Below, in pieces: positions 1-8,100 of a stretch of DNA of 12,153 nt. A program made the translations under genes and the position numbers. Source of the DNA: Spirochaetaceae bacterium (GTDB lineage: Bacteria; Spirochaetota; Spirochaetia; SZUA-6; Bin103); the NCBI GenBank assembly GCA_026710565.1, contig JAPOQV010000440.1, positions 1 through 12,153 on the forward strand. The letters run 5' to 3'. Below the pieces are notes generated by a model that was not told the DNA's origin, did no database searches, and worked only from the letters and a program-made list of their open reading frames with translations. Numbering within the stretch: the stretch's first letter is position 1; every line of letters begins with the position of its first letter.

Positions 1-2768
1 AGGCGGCCGGCCGCCGCGCGGCGTATGTCGGCGGTCTTCTTCAGTGGGCCCCATTCGCGCCTCAGCGTGATCCACGCGGTCTCCGCATCCCGCTTGCGGA
101 CCGTGAGGCTGCCCGCGGCGCCGTCGGCCTCGCCGCGCCCGTCGAAGGCGATGCCCCGAACGATGCGGAACAACCGTTCCGGCAGCGGATCGGCCAGACC
201 CTGGTCCCGCAGCACCTGGGCGGCGATACGCAGATGGAGTGACGAACTGTCTCCCTTTCCCAGGTCGGGAGCGGCCTCCTGCATGTGTTCGATAAGAGCG
301 GTCTCCAATGCAGCCGCCTCCTGGAGGCGTTTCCGCGACGAGCGGTCCACGCCGGCGTGGACGAACGCGGTCAGCGCCGTGTCGTTGTTGGCGATGCCGA
401 ACCGCTCCAGGTCGTACAGGGCGCCGCGCACGCGTTCCGGACTCAGGCCCGAAATGTCCATCAGCTCGTCCGTGCTCACCCCCTCGTCGGCGTCCGCGCC
501 GATCAGAGTTTCCGCGATCAGCAGAAGGTGCCTGCGATACGCAGCCGCGATCCTTGCGTTGGCGAGCCGCCGTTCGGCCTCGTCGACCGTGCTCACCCGG
601 AGCGAGGACGGGAACACCATCACGACATTCTCCTCGCGGGTGAGGAGTTGCGACTCCTCCAGCCAGGCGACGGCGGTGCGCACCCGGGTGTCGTCGGTCG
701 CGGAGTCGCGTTCGAATACCTTCTCCTCGTCCTCTCCGAGGATCTCGCCGGCGGTCGCCACCACGTCTCCGCCGAAGCGCTTCTTCCGGTCGAGATTGCG
801 TAGCGCCCTCAGGATCCCGTGGATCTCCTCGCGGGTAAGACGGGAGCGCGCCGACATGCCGAACTGGTGCTCGACATCGTCCGCCGCATAGAGAAGAACG
901 CAGCGCGCCGGATCGCGGTCGCGCCCGGCGCGGCCGGCTTCCTGCAGGTAATGCTCCAGCGAGCCCGGTATGTCGGCGTGGACGACCAGCCGCACGTCCG
1001 GCTTGTCGATCCCCATCCCGAAGGCGTTGGTGGCCGCGATCGCGCGCAACTCGCCGACGATGAAGCGCCGCTGCACCTCCTTCTTCGTCTCCGGAGGCAG
1101 GCCCGCGTGGAAACGGTCCGCGGCGACCCCCTTCACCTGAAGGTACTCCGCGACGTCCTCGCTCCGCTGCCGCGTCGCGCAGAAGACGATCGCGCCGCCC
1201 TGTGCGTCGGGCGGCAGGTGGGACGTCACGACCTGCAGGATGTCCGAGAACTTCTCTCCTCCCGTGGTCGGGATCACCTCGAAGGCGAGATTGGCGCGTT
1301 CCGCGCCGCCGTCGAACACGGCCAGTTCGATGTCGAGCTCGTCCCGAAAGTGCCGGGCGATGTCGCCGATGACATCGGGTTTGGCGGTCGCGGTCAGGCA
1401 CAGGATCGGTGGTATCGGTCCGTCACCTGCCTTCTCGCGGATGAAACGCCCCACATAGCGGTAGTCGGGCCGGAAGTCGTGGCCCCAGCGCGACAGGCAG
1501 TGCGCCTCGTCCAGCACCCAGGCGCCGATCTCGCGCTGGTCCAGAACCCGCCGCAGGGAGCGCGAGCGCAACTGCTCCGGCGAGATCAGCAGGATGCCAG
1601 CGTCTCCCAGCCGGATCCGGTCCAGGACATCGGCCCGCTCCGGCATCGACAGCAGCCCCTTGACGGTCACGCAGCAGCCGATGCCGCGCCGCTCCAGCCC
1701 AGCCACCTGGTCCGCCATCAGCGCGACCAGGGGCGAAATCACGACCGTCAGCGCACCGGTCTTGTCGTAGCGCGACAGAGCGGGGATCTGGTAGCAGAGC
1801 GACTTCCCCGTCCCGGTGGGCAAGACGCCCAGAACATGTCTTGCCGCCATCGCCTCCTCGACCACGGCCTGCTGCATCGACCCGCCGTGGGCATCCGCCG
1901 GTTCGGGACGAAAGCCGTCATGACCGAACCAGCGTTTCAGCTCCCTGCCCGCGTCATGGCGCTCCCGGCACCAGCCGCAGGCCGGATCGGCGCACGCGGT
2001 GTCCCTGAGGCGGCGCACCAGTCGCCCCGCTTGCGGAAACTGGTGGCGGACCCACGGCGGCATCACCGAGTTGCCGCCGGCCACGGAAAGCCATGCCAGG
2101 GCATAGGCCAGCGGCCAGCCGAGCTGGTCCACATCCGCAACGACATCGCGTGCCCAGGTCGCGCAGGCGGCGTTCCCCAGCCGCCGTGCGATCGCCGCCT
2201 CAGCCTCCGCCTGCGTTGGCCGGTCCCGCCCTCGAAGCTGGCAGAAGAGCCGGTCCAGGGCGCCGTCCACGCCCCCGGGCTCGGGGGTGCACAGGCAGTG
2301 CCATGCGGCGAGCAGGTCCGGTGCGGCCTTCGCCAGCGCCTCGCACTGGTCGCCATAGAGCTTCAGCGCAATGCGGGAGTCGAGCTCGGGATCGTTCACC
2401 CGGCCGCGCTTCAGACCGCCGTCCTGATAGTGCTTGACGAGACTGTGATAGGGGTTGCGAGGGAAGGCGAGCGGGCTGAGACGCAGCGTGTCGACGGCCG
2501 GGAGTTTCAGAAGCCGGAGGCCGGGCTTCGCCGCCGCCAGGTGAGGCAGGTCGAAGGCGATCAGGTTGTGTCCCAGCAGGAAGGACGCGCCCTCGGCGAA
2601 GTCGTCCAGCTTCTCCAGCACGGCAGCCAGACCGCCGCCCGAATGCGTCAGACTGCGGCCGGTATCCGCCCGCACTGCGCCGAGGGCATGAATCCTGTCG
2701 TCCCTGCCAACCTCGAGATCCAAGGAAACGCAGGGCGGCCTGAGGAGGTCACCATCCCCGTGCTCCAT
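1..2768 (-). CDS. Exonuclease-RecQ fusion DNA helicase, 3' end outside window
   Basis: This gene reads without interruption for 922 codons from ATG at 2768 and leaves the window still open, so the C-terminus is missing. Residues about 10-140 look like a DEDD-type 3'-5' exonuclease: D17-x-E19 in VSLDLEVG, then GHNLIAFD at 66-73, then D126/D130 in NDPELD. A Cys3His cluster (C259, C264, C267, H271) follows. The helicase core has Walker A PTGTGKS (K322), DEAH at 420-423 in a RecQ-type DEAHCLSRWGHDFRP, the SAT-like LTATA motif, and motif VI QEAGRAGRD at 609-617. After motif VI the usual RecQ zinc cysteines are not evident. RecQ enzymes unwind DNA 3' to 5' using ATP. A fused exonuclease recalls eukaryotic WRN and some large bacterial RecQ-like proteins; a repair or phage-defence role is inference. 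The start is fixed by an in-frame TGA two codons upstream. No good Shine-Dalgarno is present. Confidence 0.93.
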   Translation of the reverse strand, partial: MEHGDGDLLRPPCVSLDLEVGRDDRIHALGAVRADTGRSLTHSGGGLAAVLEKLDDFAEGASFLLGHNLIAFDLPHLAAAKPGLRLLKLPAVDTLRLSPLAFPRNPYHSLVKHYQDGGLKRGRVNDPELDSRIALKLYGDQCEALAKAAPDLLAAWHCLCTPEPGGVDGALDRLFCQLRGRDRPTQAEAEAAIARRLGNAACATWARDVVADVDQLGWPLAYALAWLSVAGGNSVMPPWVRHQFPQAGRLVRRLRDTACADPACGWCRERHDAGRELKRWFGHDGFRPEPADAHGGSMQQAVVEEAMAARHVLGVLPTGTGKSLCYQIPALSRYDKTGALTVVISPLVALMADQVAGLERRGIGCCVTVKGLLSMPERADVLDRIRLGDAGILLISPEQLRSRSLRRVLDQREIGAWVLDEAHCLSRWGHDFRPDYRYVGRFIREKAGDGPIPPILCLTATAKPDVIGDIARHFRDELDIELAVFDGGAERANLAFEVIPTTGGEKFSDILQVVTSHLPPDAQGGAIVFCATRQRSEDVAEYLQVKGVAADRFHAGLPPETKKEVQRRFIVGELRAIAATNAFGMGIDKPDVRLVVHADIPGSLEHYLQEAGRAGRDRDPARCVLLYAADDVEHQFGMSARSRLTREEIHGILRALRNLDRKKRFGGDVVATAGEILGEDEEKVFERDSATDDTRVRTAVAWLEESQLLTREENVVMVFPSSLRVSTVDEAERRLANARIAAAYRRHLLLIAETLIGADADEGVSTDELMDISGLSPERVRGALYDLERFGIANNDTALTAFVHAGVDRSSRKRLQEAAALETALIEHMQEAAPDLGKGDSSSLHLRIAAQVLRDQGLADPLPERLFRIVRGIAFDGRGEADGAAGSLTVRKRDAETAWITLRREWGPLKKTADIRRAAAGR

Positions 2769-3000
2769 TCCTCATGTGTCGTCCGTCTCAGGTCTGGAGT
2801 TGACCCGATTTCGCGTACTTCGGGGGAATGCTCGCCGTTCGTCGCCAAGCAGTAGCCTTTCAGCGCCTGCGGCAACCGATAGTGTCTGTGGACACCCGGA
2901 AAAAAGGAGTTGGTGGGCGAGTATCGCAACGGGGGCCGAGAGTGGCGTCCAAAAGGGCAACCGCAGCGAGGCAAGGTGCGACAGGCCGCCACCTTATCGC
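2769..3000. other. Intergenic region upstream of the helicase gene
   Basis: This stretch lies between the helicase start and the end of the glycosylase remnant. It must hold the helicase promoter if that gene is transcribed alone, but I see no convincing -35/-10 pair on the minus strand. It contains a short A-run (near 2900) and a weak 5-base dyad, GTGTC/GACAC, near 2883-2896. Open frames crossing it in either direction have no recognisable protein content. Confidence 0.5.
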
Positions 3001-3345
3001 CTATTCTGGGTTTAGACCGGCCGGTTTAGATCGTAATTTGGACATCTGCGACACAAAGTCAGCTTGGCCTCCGTAACTCGGGTGTCGTACGTGCACTATT
3101 TCACACGCTGCGCACATGTTGGAGACCACCCGCGCCGCGTCGTTGCCGATGGCAACCAGCCGGCGCGGTCGCACGAGGTCGATCGCATTCGCAAGCATCT
3201 GTTCGCCGGCCTTCCGCTCAAACTTATTGTGCAATCGATTACTAAAGGGGTTGCCGGGCTCATGAGGGTGTAGCGGAAACACGTTCCATAGGAACACTCG
3301 AAGCGCGATGCGCGACAGAATGCGCCAGCTCGCTGACGCTGAGAC
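3001..3345 (-). pseudogene. Uracil-DNA glycosylase-like C-terminal fragment
   Basis: The translation matches, as I recall it, the C-terminal half of bacterial uracil-DNA glycosylase-family proteins. Recognisable pieces are VFLWNVFPLHPHEPGNPFSN, a conserved ERKAGEQML helix, RRLVAIGNDAARVV, and the RHPSYGGQADF signature that carries the catalytic-loop histidine. It ends at TAG 3001-3003. The N-terminal half, which should hold the GEAPG-type water-activating motif, is absent: upstream the frame runs straight into antitoxin sequence read in the wrong frame. The open frame formally begins at ATG 3567, but that start belongs to the neighbouring antitoxin remnant, so a 188-residue single protein is unlikely. 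I therefore call a 5'-truncated remnant. The breakpoint is approximate, about 3340-3360. Base excision repair would have been the original role. Confidence 0.68.
3009..3030. repeat. Short direct repeat, GGTTTAGA twice, 6-base spacer
   Basis: GGTTTAGA occurs at 3009-3016 and again at 3023-3030, separated by CCGGCC. The copies lie within the last codons of the glycosylase remnant. The pair could be a small tandem duplication left by the rearrangement that created the remnant, or chance. No operator function can be assigned. Confidence 0.5.
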
Positions 3346-3361
3346 CGTCTGCAAGACGAGG

Positions 3362-3567
3362 CCCGGGGCGCCGCCAGAAAGCGGTCGACGTCGAGCGGTG
3401 CCTCCGGCGGATCGGCCAGCCCGGTGCGCACGAGTTCCGCCATCGCCTGGTCGTCCGTCAGTTCCGCCCGGGTCGTAGCTCGTGATCTTGGCTACCGGCT
3501 GGCCGCGGTGCATGATCAGCACGGTCTCGCCACGCCTCACCTCGGCAACTCCCGCGATGCGGGGCAT
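3362..3567 (-). pseudogene. Phd/YefM-type antitoxin remnant, frameshifted
   Basis: From ATG 3567 the protein reads MPRIAGVAEVRRGETVLIMH and continues RGQPVAKITSYD. The segment from EVRRGETVLI to PVAKI is the core of Phd/YefM antitoxins, DNA-binding proteins that neutralise a partner toxin. The usual first 20-25 residues (beginning roughly I-x-E-F/L-K...) are missing. After SYD the family-like sequence continues only in another frame, as RAELTDDQAMAELVRTG and then PLDVDRFLAAPRA. Removing one C from the run near 3470-3475 restores it. After FLAAPRA the expected antitoxin tail is gone and the glycosylase remnant begins. The start codon overlaps the stop of the upstream hicB-like remnant (TGATG), an operon-like junction. 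MPRIAGV also resembles the N-terminus of HicA toxins, so the head may come from a lost hicA; that is a weak inference. A sequencing error could explain the frameshift but not the missing ends. Confidence 0.65.
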
Positions 3568-3764
3568 CAGACCACGACTTCAGTCTCGATGACGTTGAGC
3601 TGTGTGCGTTGCTGTTCCTCTACTGCCAGCCATTCGCGGATCGCTTCCTTGATGTTCGCAAGCGCCTCTTCGAGCGTGGTTCCCTGCGAGTGGCATCCCC
3701 TCAGCGCGGGACAACTCACCGCGTACCCTTCTTCAGACTCGATCAGGACGACGCGGTACTTTGT
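3566..3764 (-). pseudogene. HicB-family antitoxin remnant without start codon
   Basis: The reading frame gives KYRVVLIESEEGYAVSCPAL, then RGCHSQGTTLEEALANIKEA, then IREWLAVEEQ, ending ETEVVV with TGA at 3566-3568. This is the ferredoxin-like HicB fold: a leading strand YRVVL, the E-x-GY-V-CP-L-GC-S-G-T-EEAL-NI-EAI signature, and a following helix. HicB proteins neutralise the HicA mRNA interferase. Family members usually begin about one residue before KYRV with Met, but here that codon is ACA. No ATG, GTG or TTG lies between the upstream in-frame stop (TGA, 3792-3794) and the homology; the first candidate is an internal GTG at 3719, which would remove the first strand. No intact hicA is adjacent. 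The sulfatase gene starts only 45 bases away on the other strand, so a rearrangement may have removed the original 5' end. Confidence 0.72.
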
Positions 3765-3809
3765 GTGCCACCTAGCCTTCTGTTCCCGGTGTCAGCCGAC
3801 AACCACGCC

Positions 3810-5147
3810 ATGAACCGGACCAACATCGTCTTCCTGCACTCGCACAACACCGGCCGCTTCGTGCAGCCGTACGGGCACGCGGTGCCGACGCCGAACCTGC
3901 AGCGGCTGGCCGGACAGGGGGTGCTGTTCCGCCAGGCGTTCGCCGCCGCGCCCACCTGTTCTCCGAGCCGTGCGAGCTTCCTCACCGGCATGTATCCCCA
4001 CTGCTGCGGCCAGCTCGGCCTGGCGCATCGCGGGTTCGGCATGCCCGACTACTCCCGCCACCTCGTGCACGGGATGAAGCGCGCCGGCTACCACACGGTC
4101 CTGTCGGGCGTCGAGCACACCGCACCGGACATCGCGATGGTGGGCTATGACGAGGTGGTGTGCGGCCACGACACGAACTACCCGGAGACCGAGCCGGCCG
4201 ACGCCGCCGACGCGGCCGCCGCGTTCATCCGCGGCAGGCAGCGCAAGCCGTTCTTCCTCTCGATCGGCCTGAACGAGACGCATCGGCCGTTCCCGCCTGC
4301 GGACCCGGCGAATCACCCGGCAGAAGACGAGCGCTTCTGCCGGCCGCCGGCTCCGCTGCCGGACACGCCGGCGACGCGCCGCGACACCGCGGACTTCAAG
4401 GCGGCCGCCCGCGTGATGGACGACGCGTTCGCTCGCGTGCTGCGGGCGCTGGATGACGCCGGCCTGGCGGACGATACGCTGGTGCTCTGCTTCTCCGATC
4501 ACGGGCTGCAGTTCCCGCGCAACATGTGCAACCTCACCGACCACGGAATCGGCGTCTTCCTGGTCGCCCGCGGCCCCGGCGGGTTCCGGGGCGGACGGGT
4601 GATCGACGCCCTGGTGAGCCTGATCGACCTGGCGCCGACGGCCTACGCCGCCGCCAGGATCGACGTCCCGGAGTTCGTCCAGGGCCGGCCGCTGCAGCCG
4701 CTGGTCCGCGGCGAGGTCGACGCATTGCACGCCGCGATCCACGCCGAGATCAACTACCACGCGGCGTACGAGCCGGCGCGCTGCGTGCGCACCGCGCGCT
4801 ACAAGTACATCCGCCGCTACGACGACTACGAGCGGGTGGTGCTGAGCAACGCCGACGACGGCCCGAGCAAGGAGGATCTGCTCTCCCGCGGATGGGACGC
4901 TCTACCGCGCCAGCGCGAAGTGCTCTACGACCTGGCGTTCGATCCCGACGAGCAGCATGACGTCGTCGCCCGCCCCGATCTGCGGCCGGTCGCCGCCGAA
5001 CTGCGCGGCCGGCTCGATCGCTGGATGGAAGCAACTCGCGACCCGCTGCTCGCCGGCAGCGTGGACGCGCCGCCTGGAGTGCGGATCACCGACCCCATGG
5101 CTCGCTCGCCGGCCGACCGGTCACGAACGCACATCACGGGGCGATGA
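3810..5147 (+). CDS. Type I sulfatase (formylglycine-dependent)
   Basis: This 445-residue protein belongs to the alkaline-phosphatase-fold sulfatases, which hydrolyse sulfate esters or N-sulfates, often from glycans. The signature C50-S-P-S-R54, followed by ASFLTG, supplies the cysteine that is converted to formylglycine. The N-terminal metal site region reads NIVFLHSHNTGRF where many sulfatases have a D-D/G pair; here N13 stands in. The second metal site is SDHG (D230, H231), followed by NLTDHGIGVF. H158 in NETHRPF fits the substrate-pocket histidine. The C-terminus YKYIRRYDDYERVV and LYDLAFDPDEQHDV are standard sulfatase tail elements. The layout resembles heparan N-sulfatase-like bacterial enzymes, but the substrate is not determinable. 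No signal peptide is seen, so it is either cytoplasmic or the start is misplaced. The start was chosen because homology begins at NRTNIVF; no clear Shine-Dalgarno precedes it. The maturation enzyme is not in the window. Confidence 0.93.
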   Translation: MNRTNIVFLHSHNTGRFVQPYGHAVPTPNLQRLAGQGVLFRQAFAAAPTCSPSRASFLTGMYPHCCGQLGLAHRGFGMPDYSRHLVHGMKRAGYHTVLSGVEHTAPDIAMVGYDEVVCGHDTNYPETEPADAADAAAAFIRGRQRKPFFLSIGLNETHRPFPPADPANHPAEDERFCRPPAPLPDTPATRRDTADFKAAARVMDDAFARVLRALDDAGLADDTLVLCFSDHGLQFPRNMCNLTDHGIGVFLVARGPGGFRGGRVIDALVSLIDLAPTAYAAARIDVPEFVQGRPLQPLVRGEVDALHAAIHAEINYHAAYEPARCVRTARYKYIRRYDDYERVVLSNADDGPSKEDLLSRGWDALPRQREVLYDLAFDPDEQHDVVARPDLRPVAAELRGRLDRWMEATRDPLLAGSVDAPPGVRITDPMARSPADRSRTHITGR

Positions 5148-8100
5148 GGGGAATCTGCTGGTCGGGGAACTCCGCCACGTGGATCGGTCCGCGCCGGATG
5201 TCGTCACCGAGGTGGATCTTGTCCACGGCGCGACGCGCGGCATCCGACGCCGACTGCGACTGGCTGGGAAGCGTGTAGGCATCGGCCACGGTATAATCCA
5301 CGCTGTAGCCGAGATCGGCCAGCGCCGCGATGGTCACCTTGCTGAGCGGCTGGCTCTCTCCGGAGTCGATCGAGATCGAGGCGGTCATCACCTCGTTGGC
5401 GAAGACCGCCTCACGCCAGTGTACGTCCAGACTTCCCAGGCCGTACCTCCCCGTGTCGTTCTCCACGGGCACCTTGGCGCCGGTATGGGAAGTCCCGCCG
5501 GCCTCATCGAATGCCGTGATCGCCGACGGCCCGGTGAAGTGGGTGTCGGCCAGCGCCGGCTGCCCGGGACCGGGGACGTAACCGAGAGCAGGGTTCTTCA
5601 GTCGGGCACGCCACCCCGAGAAGGGGCCGAATCCCAGCACGTGAGCCATCTCGTGGACGGCAACCCGACCGAGACCGGCGGTGCCGAGGCTCTCCAGATC
5701 GGACGTGTCGAGCGTCACGTCACCGATGACCGGCAAGCCGCCGGTCCGCCTCACACAGAGTCCGGCCGAGGCGATGGCTCCGCCGGCTCCGTCGATGCGC
5801 CGCAGCCTGATGTCGATGCGGAGGTCGTCGAGATAGTCTCCGAAGGCGGATGGATCGCGGTCCTCACACTCCCAGGTCGAGTTGATGATTATCCGGCGGG
5901 GCAGATCCCCGGTGATGGCACGTTCCCACACGTCGGCGGCGCCGCGGATCGTGTTCCTCTGCGTGGCGGTCGGTTCCGTGCCGAGATAGCGCAGCTCGAT
6001 GTCGAACGACGTATCCGACTCGGTCCGTTCGAGCACCCAGACCGCGACGTCGTAGCGGGTCGCGAGTGAACCGGACACGCGGGCGTAGACTTCCGCGGTC
6101 TCATCCGCGTTGAGCTCGACGTTCACCGCGTCGAGGCTGTCGTTGTTCGGCGATATGTAGTTCGACGCTTCGAATCGCACCACGGATCCCCGCGGGTATC
6201 CGGCGTCCCCGACCTTCCCCGGATCCGTGGCCACGAACAGGCTGCTGGTGGAGTTCACGGTGACCTTGAAGTAGTCCACGTCGGCTGCGCTCTCGAGCCG
6301 GCCGGCGATGGGAGAGCCCTGGGAGATGGAGGTCGCGGTCGCTCGCGTGTTGCCGTGGTCGTCGTCCGGCGCATCGTCGTCGTCGGTGATGGTGCCGATG
6401 GCCGTGGCGCCGGCCAGCGTCGCGTTCACGGGGTCGCTCAGCGTCACGCTGAAGGTCTCCTGCTCGCCCTCGTCCACGTCGTCCTGCAGAATCGGCACTG
6501 ATAAGGTCCGCGTCACCACCCCCGGATCGAATGTCAACGTGCCGCTGGTCGCGGTGTAGTCCGCCCCGCCGGTCGCCGTAGCGTCCGCGGTGGCGTAGCT
6601 CACCGTCACCGTGTCACCGCTCTCGGGCTGCAGCGTTACCGCAAGGGGCAGAGATCCGTCGCTCTCCCCCGCGCGGGCGGACTCGATCGTCAGAACCGGC
6701 AGTTCTTCATCGTCACGGATCGTGCCGGTCGCCCTGCGGCGGGCGTCGTCGACCGTCGCGTTCACGGCCGCGCTCAGCGTGACCGTCAACTCCTCGTCGG
6801 GCTCGGGCAGTGCGTCGTCCCTGACCGGCACTGCCACGGTCCGCGTCGTTGCACCCGGATCGAACGTCAGGGTCCCGCTCACCCGCGTGTAGTCCGTCCC
6901 GGCGGTCGCCGTGACGTCGGCCGTCGCGTAGCCGATCGTGACCGTTCGGTCGCTCGCCCGGTCAAGCAGAACCGCGAACTCCAGCTCGCCGGCCGCGACG
7001 CCCTCGGTGACGCTGTCGTCTCCGATCCCTGCGACGGGCGGGTCATCGTCATCCTCGATGGTCCCCATCGCCGTCGCCGTGTCGCCGCCGCCGGCAAGGG
7101 TCGCGCCGCTCGCGTTGCCCAACGTGAGGGTGATCCGCTCGTCCGGCTCGTCGCGCGTATCGTCGTGCAGCGTCACCTCGATCCGCTGCGGCGCGTTCGA
7201 ACCGGCCGGAAACCGCAGTGTCCCGCGCTCGGAGACGTAGTCCACGCCCGACGTGGCCGTGTCGCCGGCCGCCGCCGTCTCATGGTCCACGGTCACCTCC
7301 CGGCTGACGGCAGCGCTCAACGTCACCTCGAACCGCATCGGCCCGTCACCCTCAGGGGTCCGGCCCCCCGTCACCGCCAGCGTCGCCGCATCGGCCTCCA
7401 CGACCGTGACCCGCACCGATGCCGTCGTGCCCTGGTAGTCCCCGCCGCTCGCCTGGTGCACGAGCTTCACGGGCGGGTCCGCCTCACCGTCCTGGTCCCG
7501 CGCGGCAGTGACCTGCACCTGCTGTGAGATGGACCAGTCCGCCGGGGTGAACCGAAGCTCCGTCGGGTCCACCGAAAGTTCCGCCGGCTCCGGTATTCGC
7601 GCCGTCACCGGGCCGGTCGGCCTGGAGCCCAGTAGCACGCGATAGCTCCCCGTTCCTCCTTCCGGCACGTTCAGCTCCCGAGGCTCCACCAGCAGCGCGC
7701 GCTGCTCGTCGTCGATGATCGTCCCGGTCGCCGCGGCGACCCGCAGTGTCGCGCCCCGCGGCTCGCTCAGGCGAACGGTGAGGGTCTCCGCCGGCTCCGC
7801 CACGTCGTCGTCGACTACGGTCACCTCGATCATCCGTGCCGCGACCGACGCGGCGGCGAACGTGAGCCGGCCCCGCGCGGGCTGATAGTCGGCCCCGGCC
7901 GTCGCCGTGCCGTCTTCCGTGCCGAACGCCACGCTCACCGGCGCGCCGCTCGCAGCGCTCAGGCTCACGGTGAAGCTGAGCGTGCCGTCCTTCTCCCCGG
8001 CACCGACCGACGCGATCGCCAGGTCGGGGAGCTGCTGTTGCGGCAGCGCACCCGGCGGCTCCTCCTCTCGCGGCGGGTCAGGCGGCTCGGCCCCGGGCTG

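Noticed and set aside
819..2855. Long plus-strand open frame of 678 codons (with a neighbour at 25-891)
   Set aside because: It lies opposite the helicase gene, whose RecQ and exonuclease motifs are unmistakable; the plus-strand translation is low-complexity and has no recognisable motif.
2648..2992. Minus-strand open frame of 114 codons overlapping the helicase start
   Set aside because: It is in a different frame from the helicase, has no family features, and runs over the clear exonuclease start.
3792..4760. Minus-strand open frame of 322 codons opposite the sulfatase
   Set aside because: Arg/Val-rich shadow of the sulfatase; a codon-bias artefact of high GC.
4957..6069. Plus-strand open frame of 370 codons running from the sulfatase into the protease gene
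   Set aside because: Crosses two real genes in wrong frames and shows no domain.
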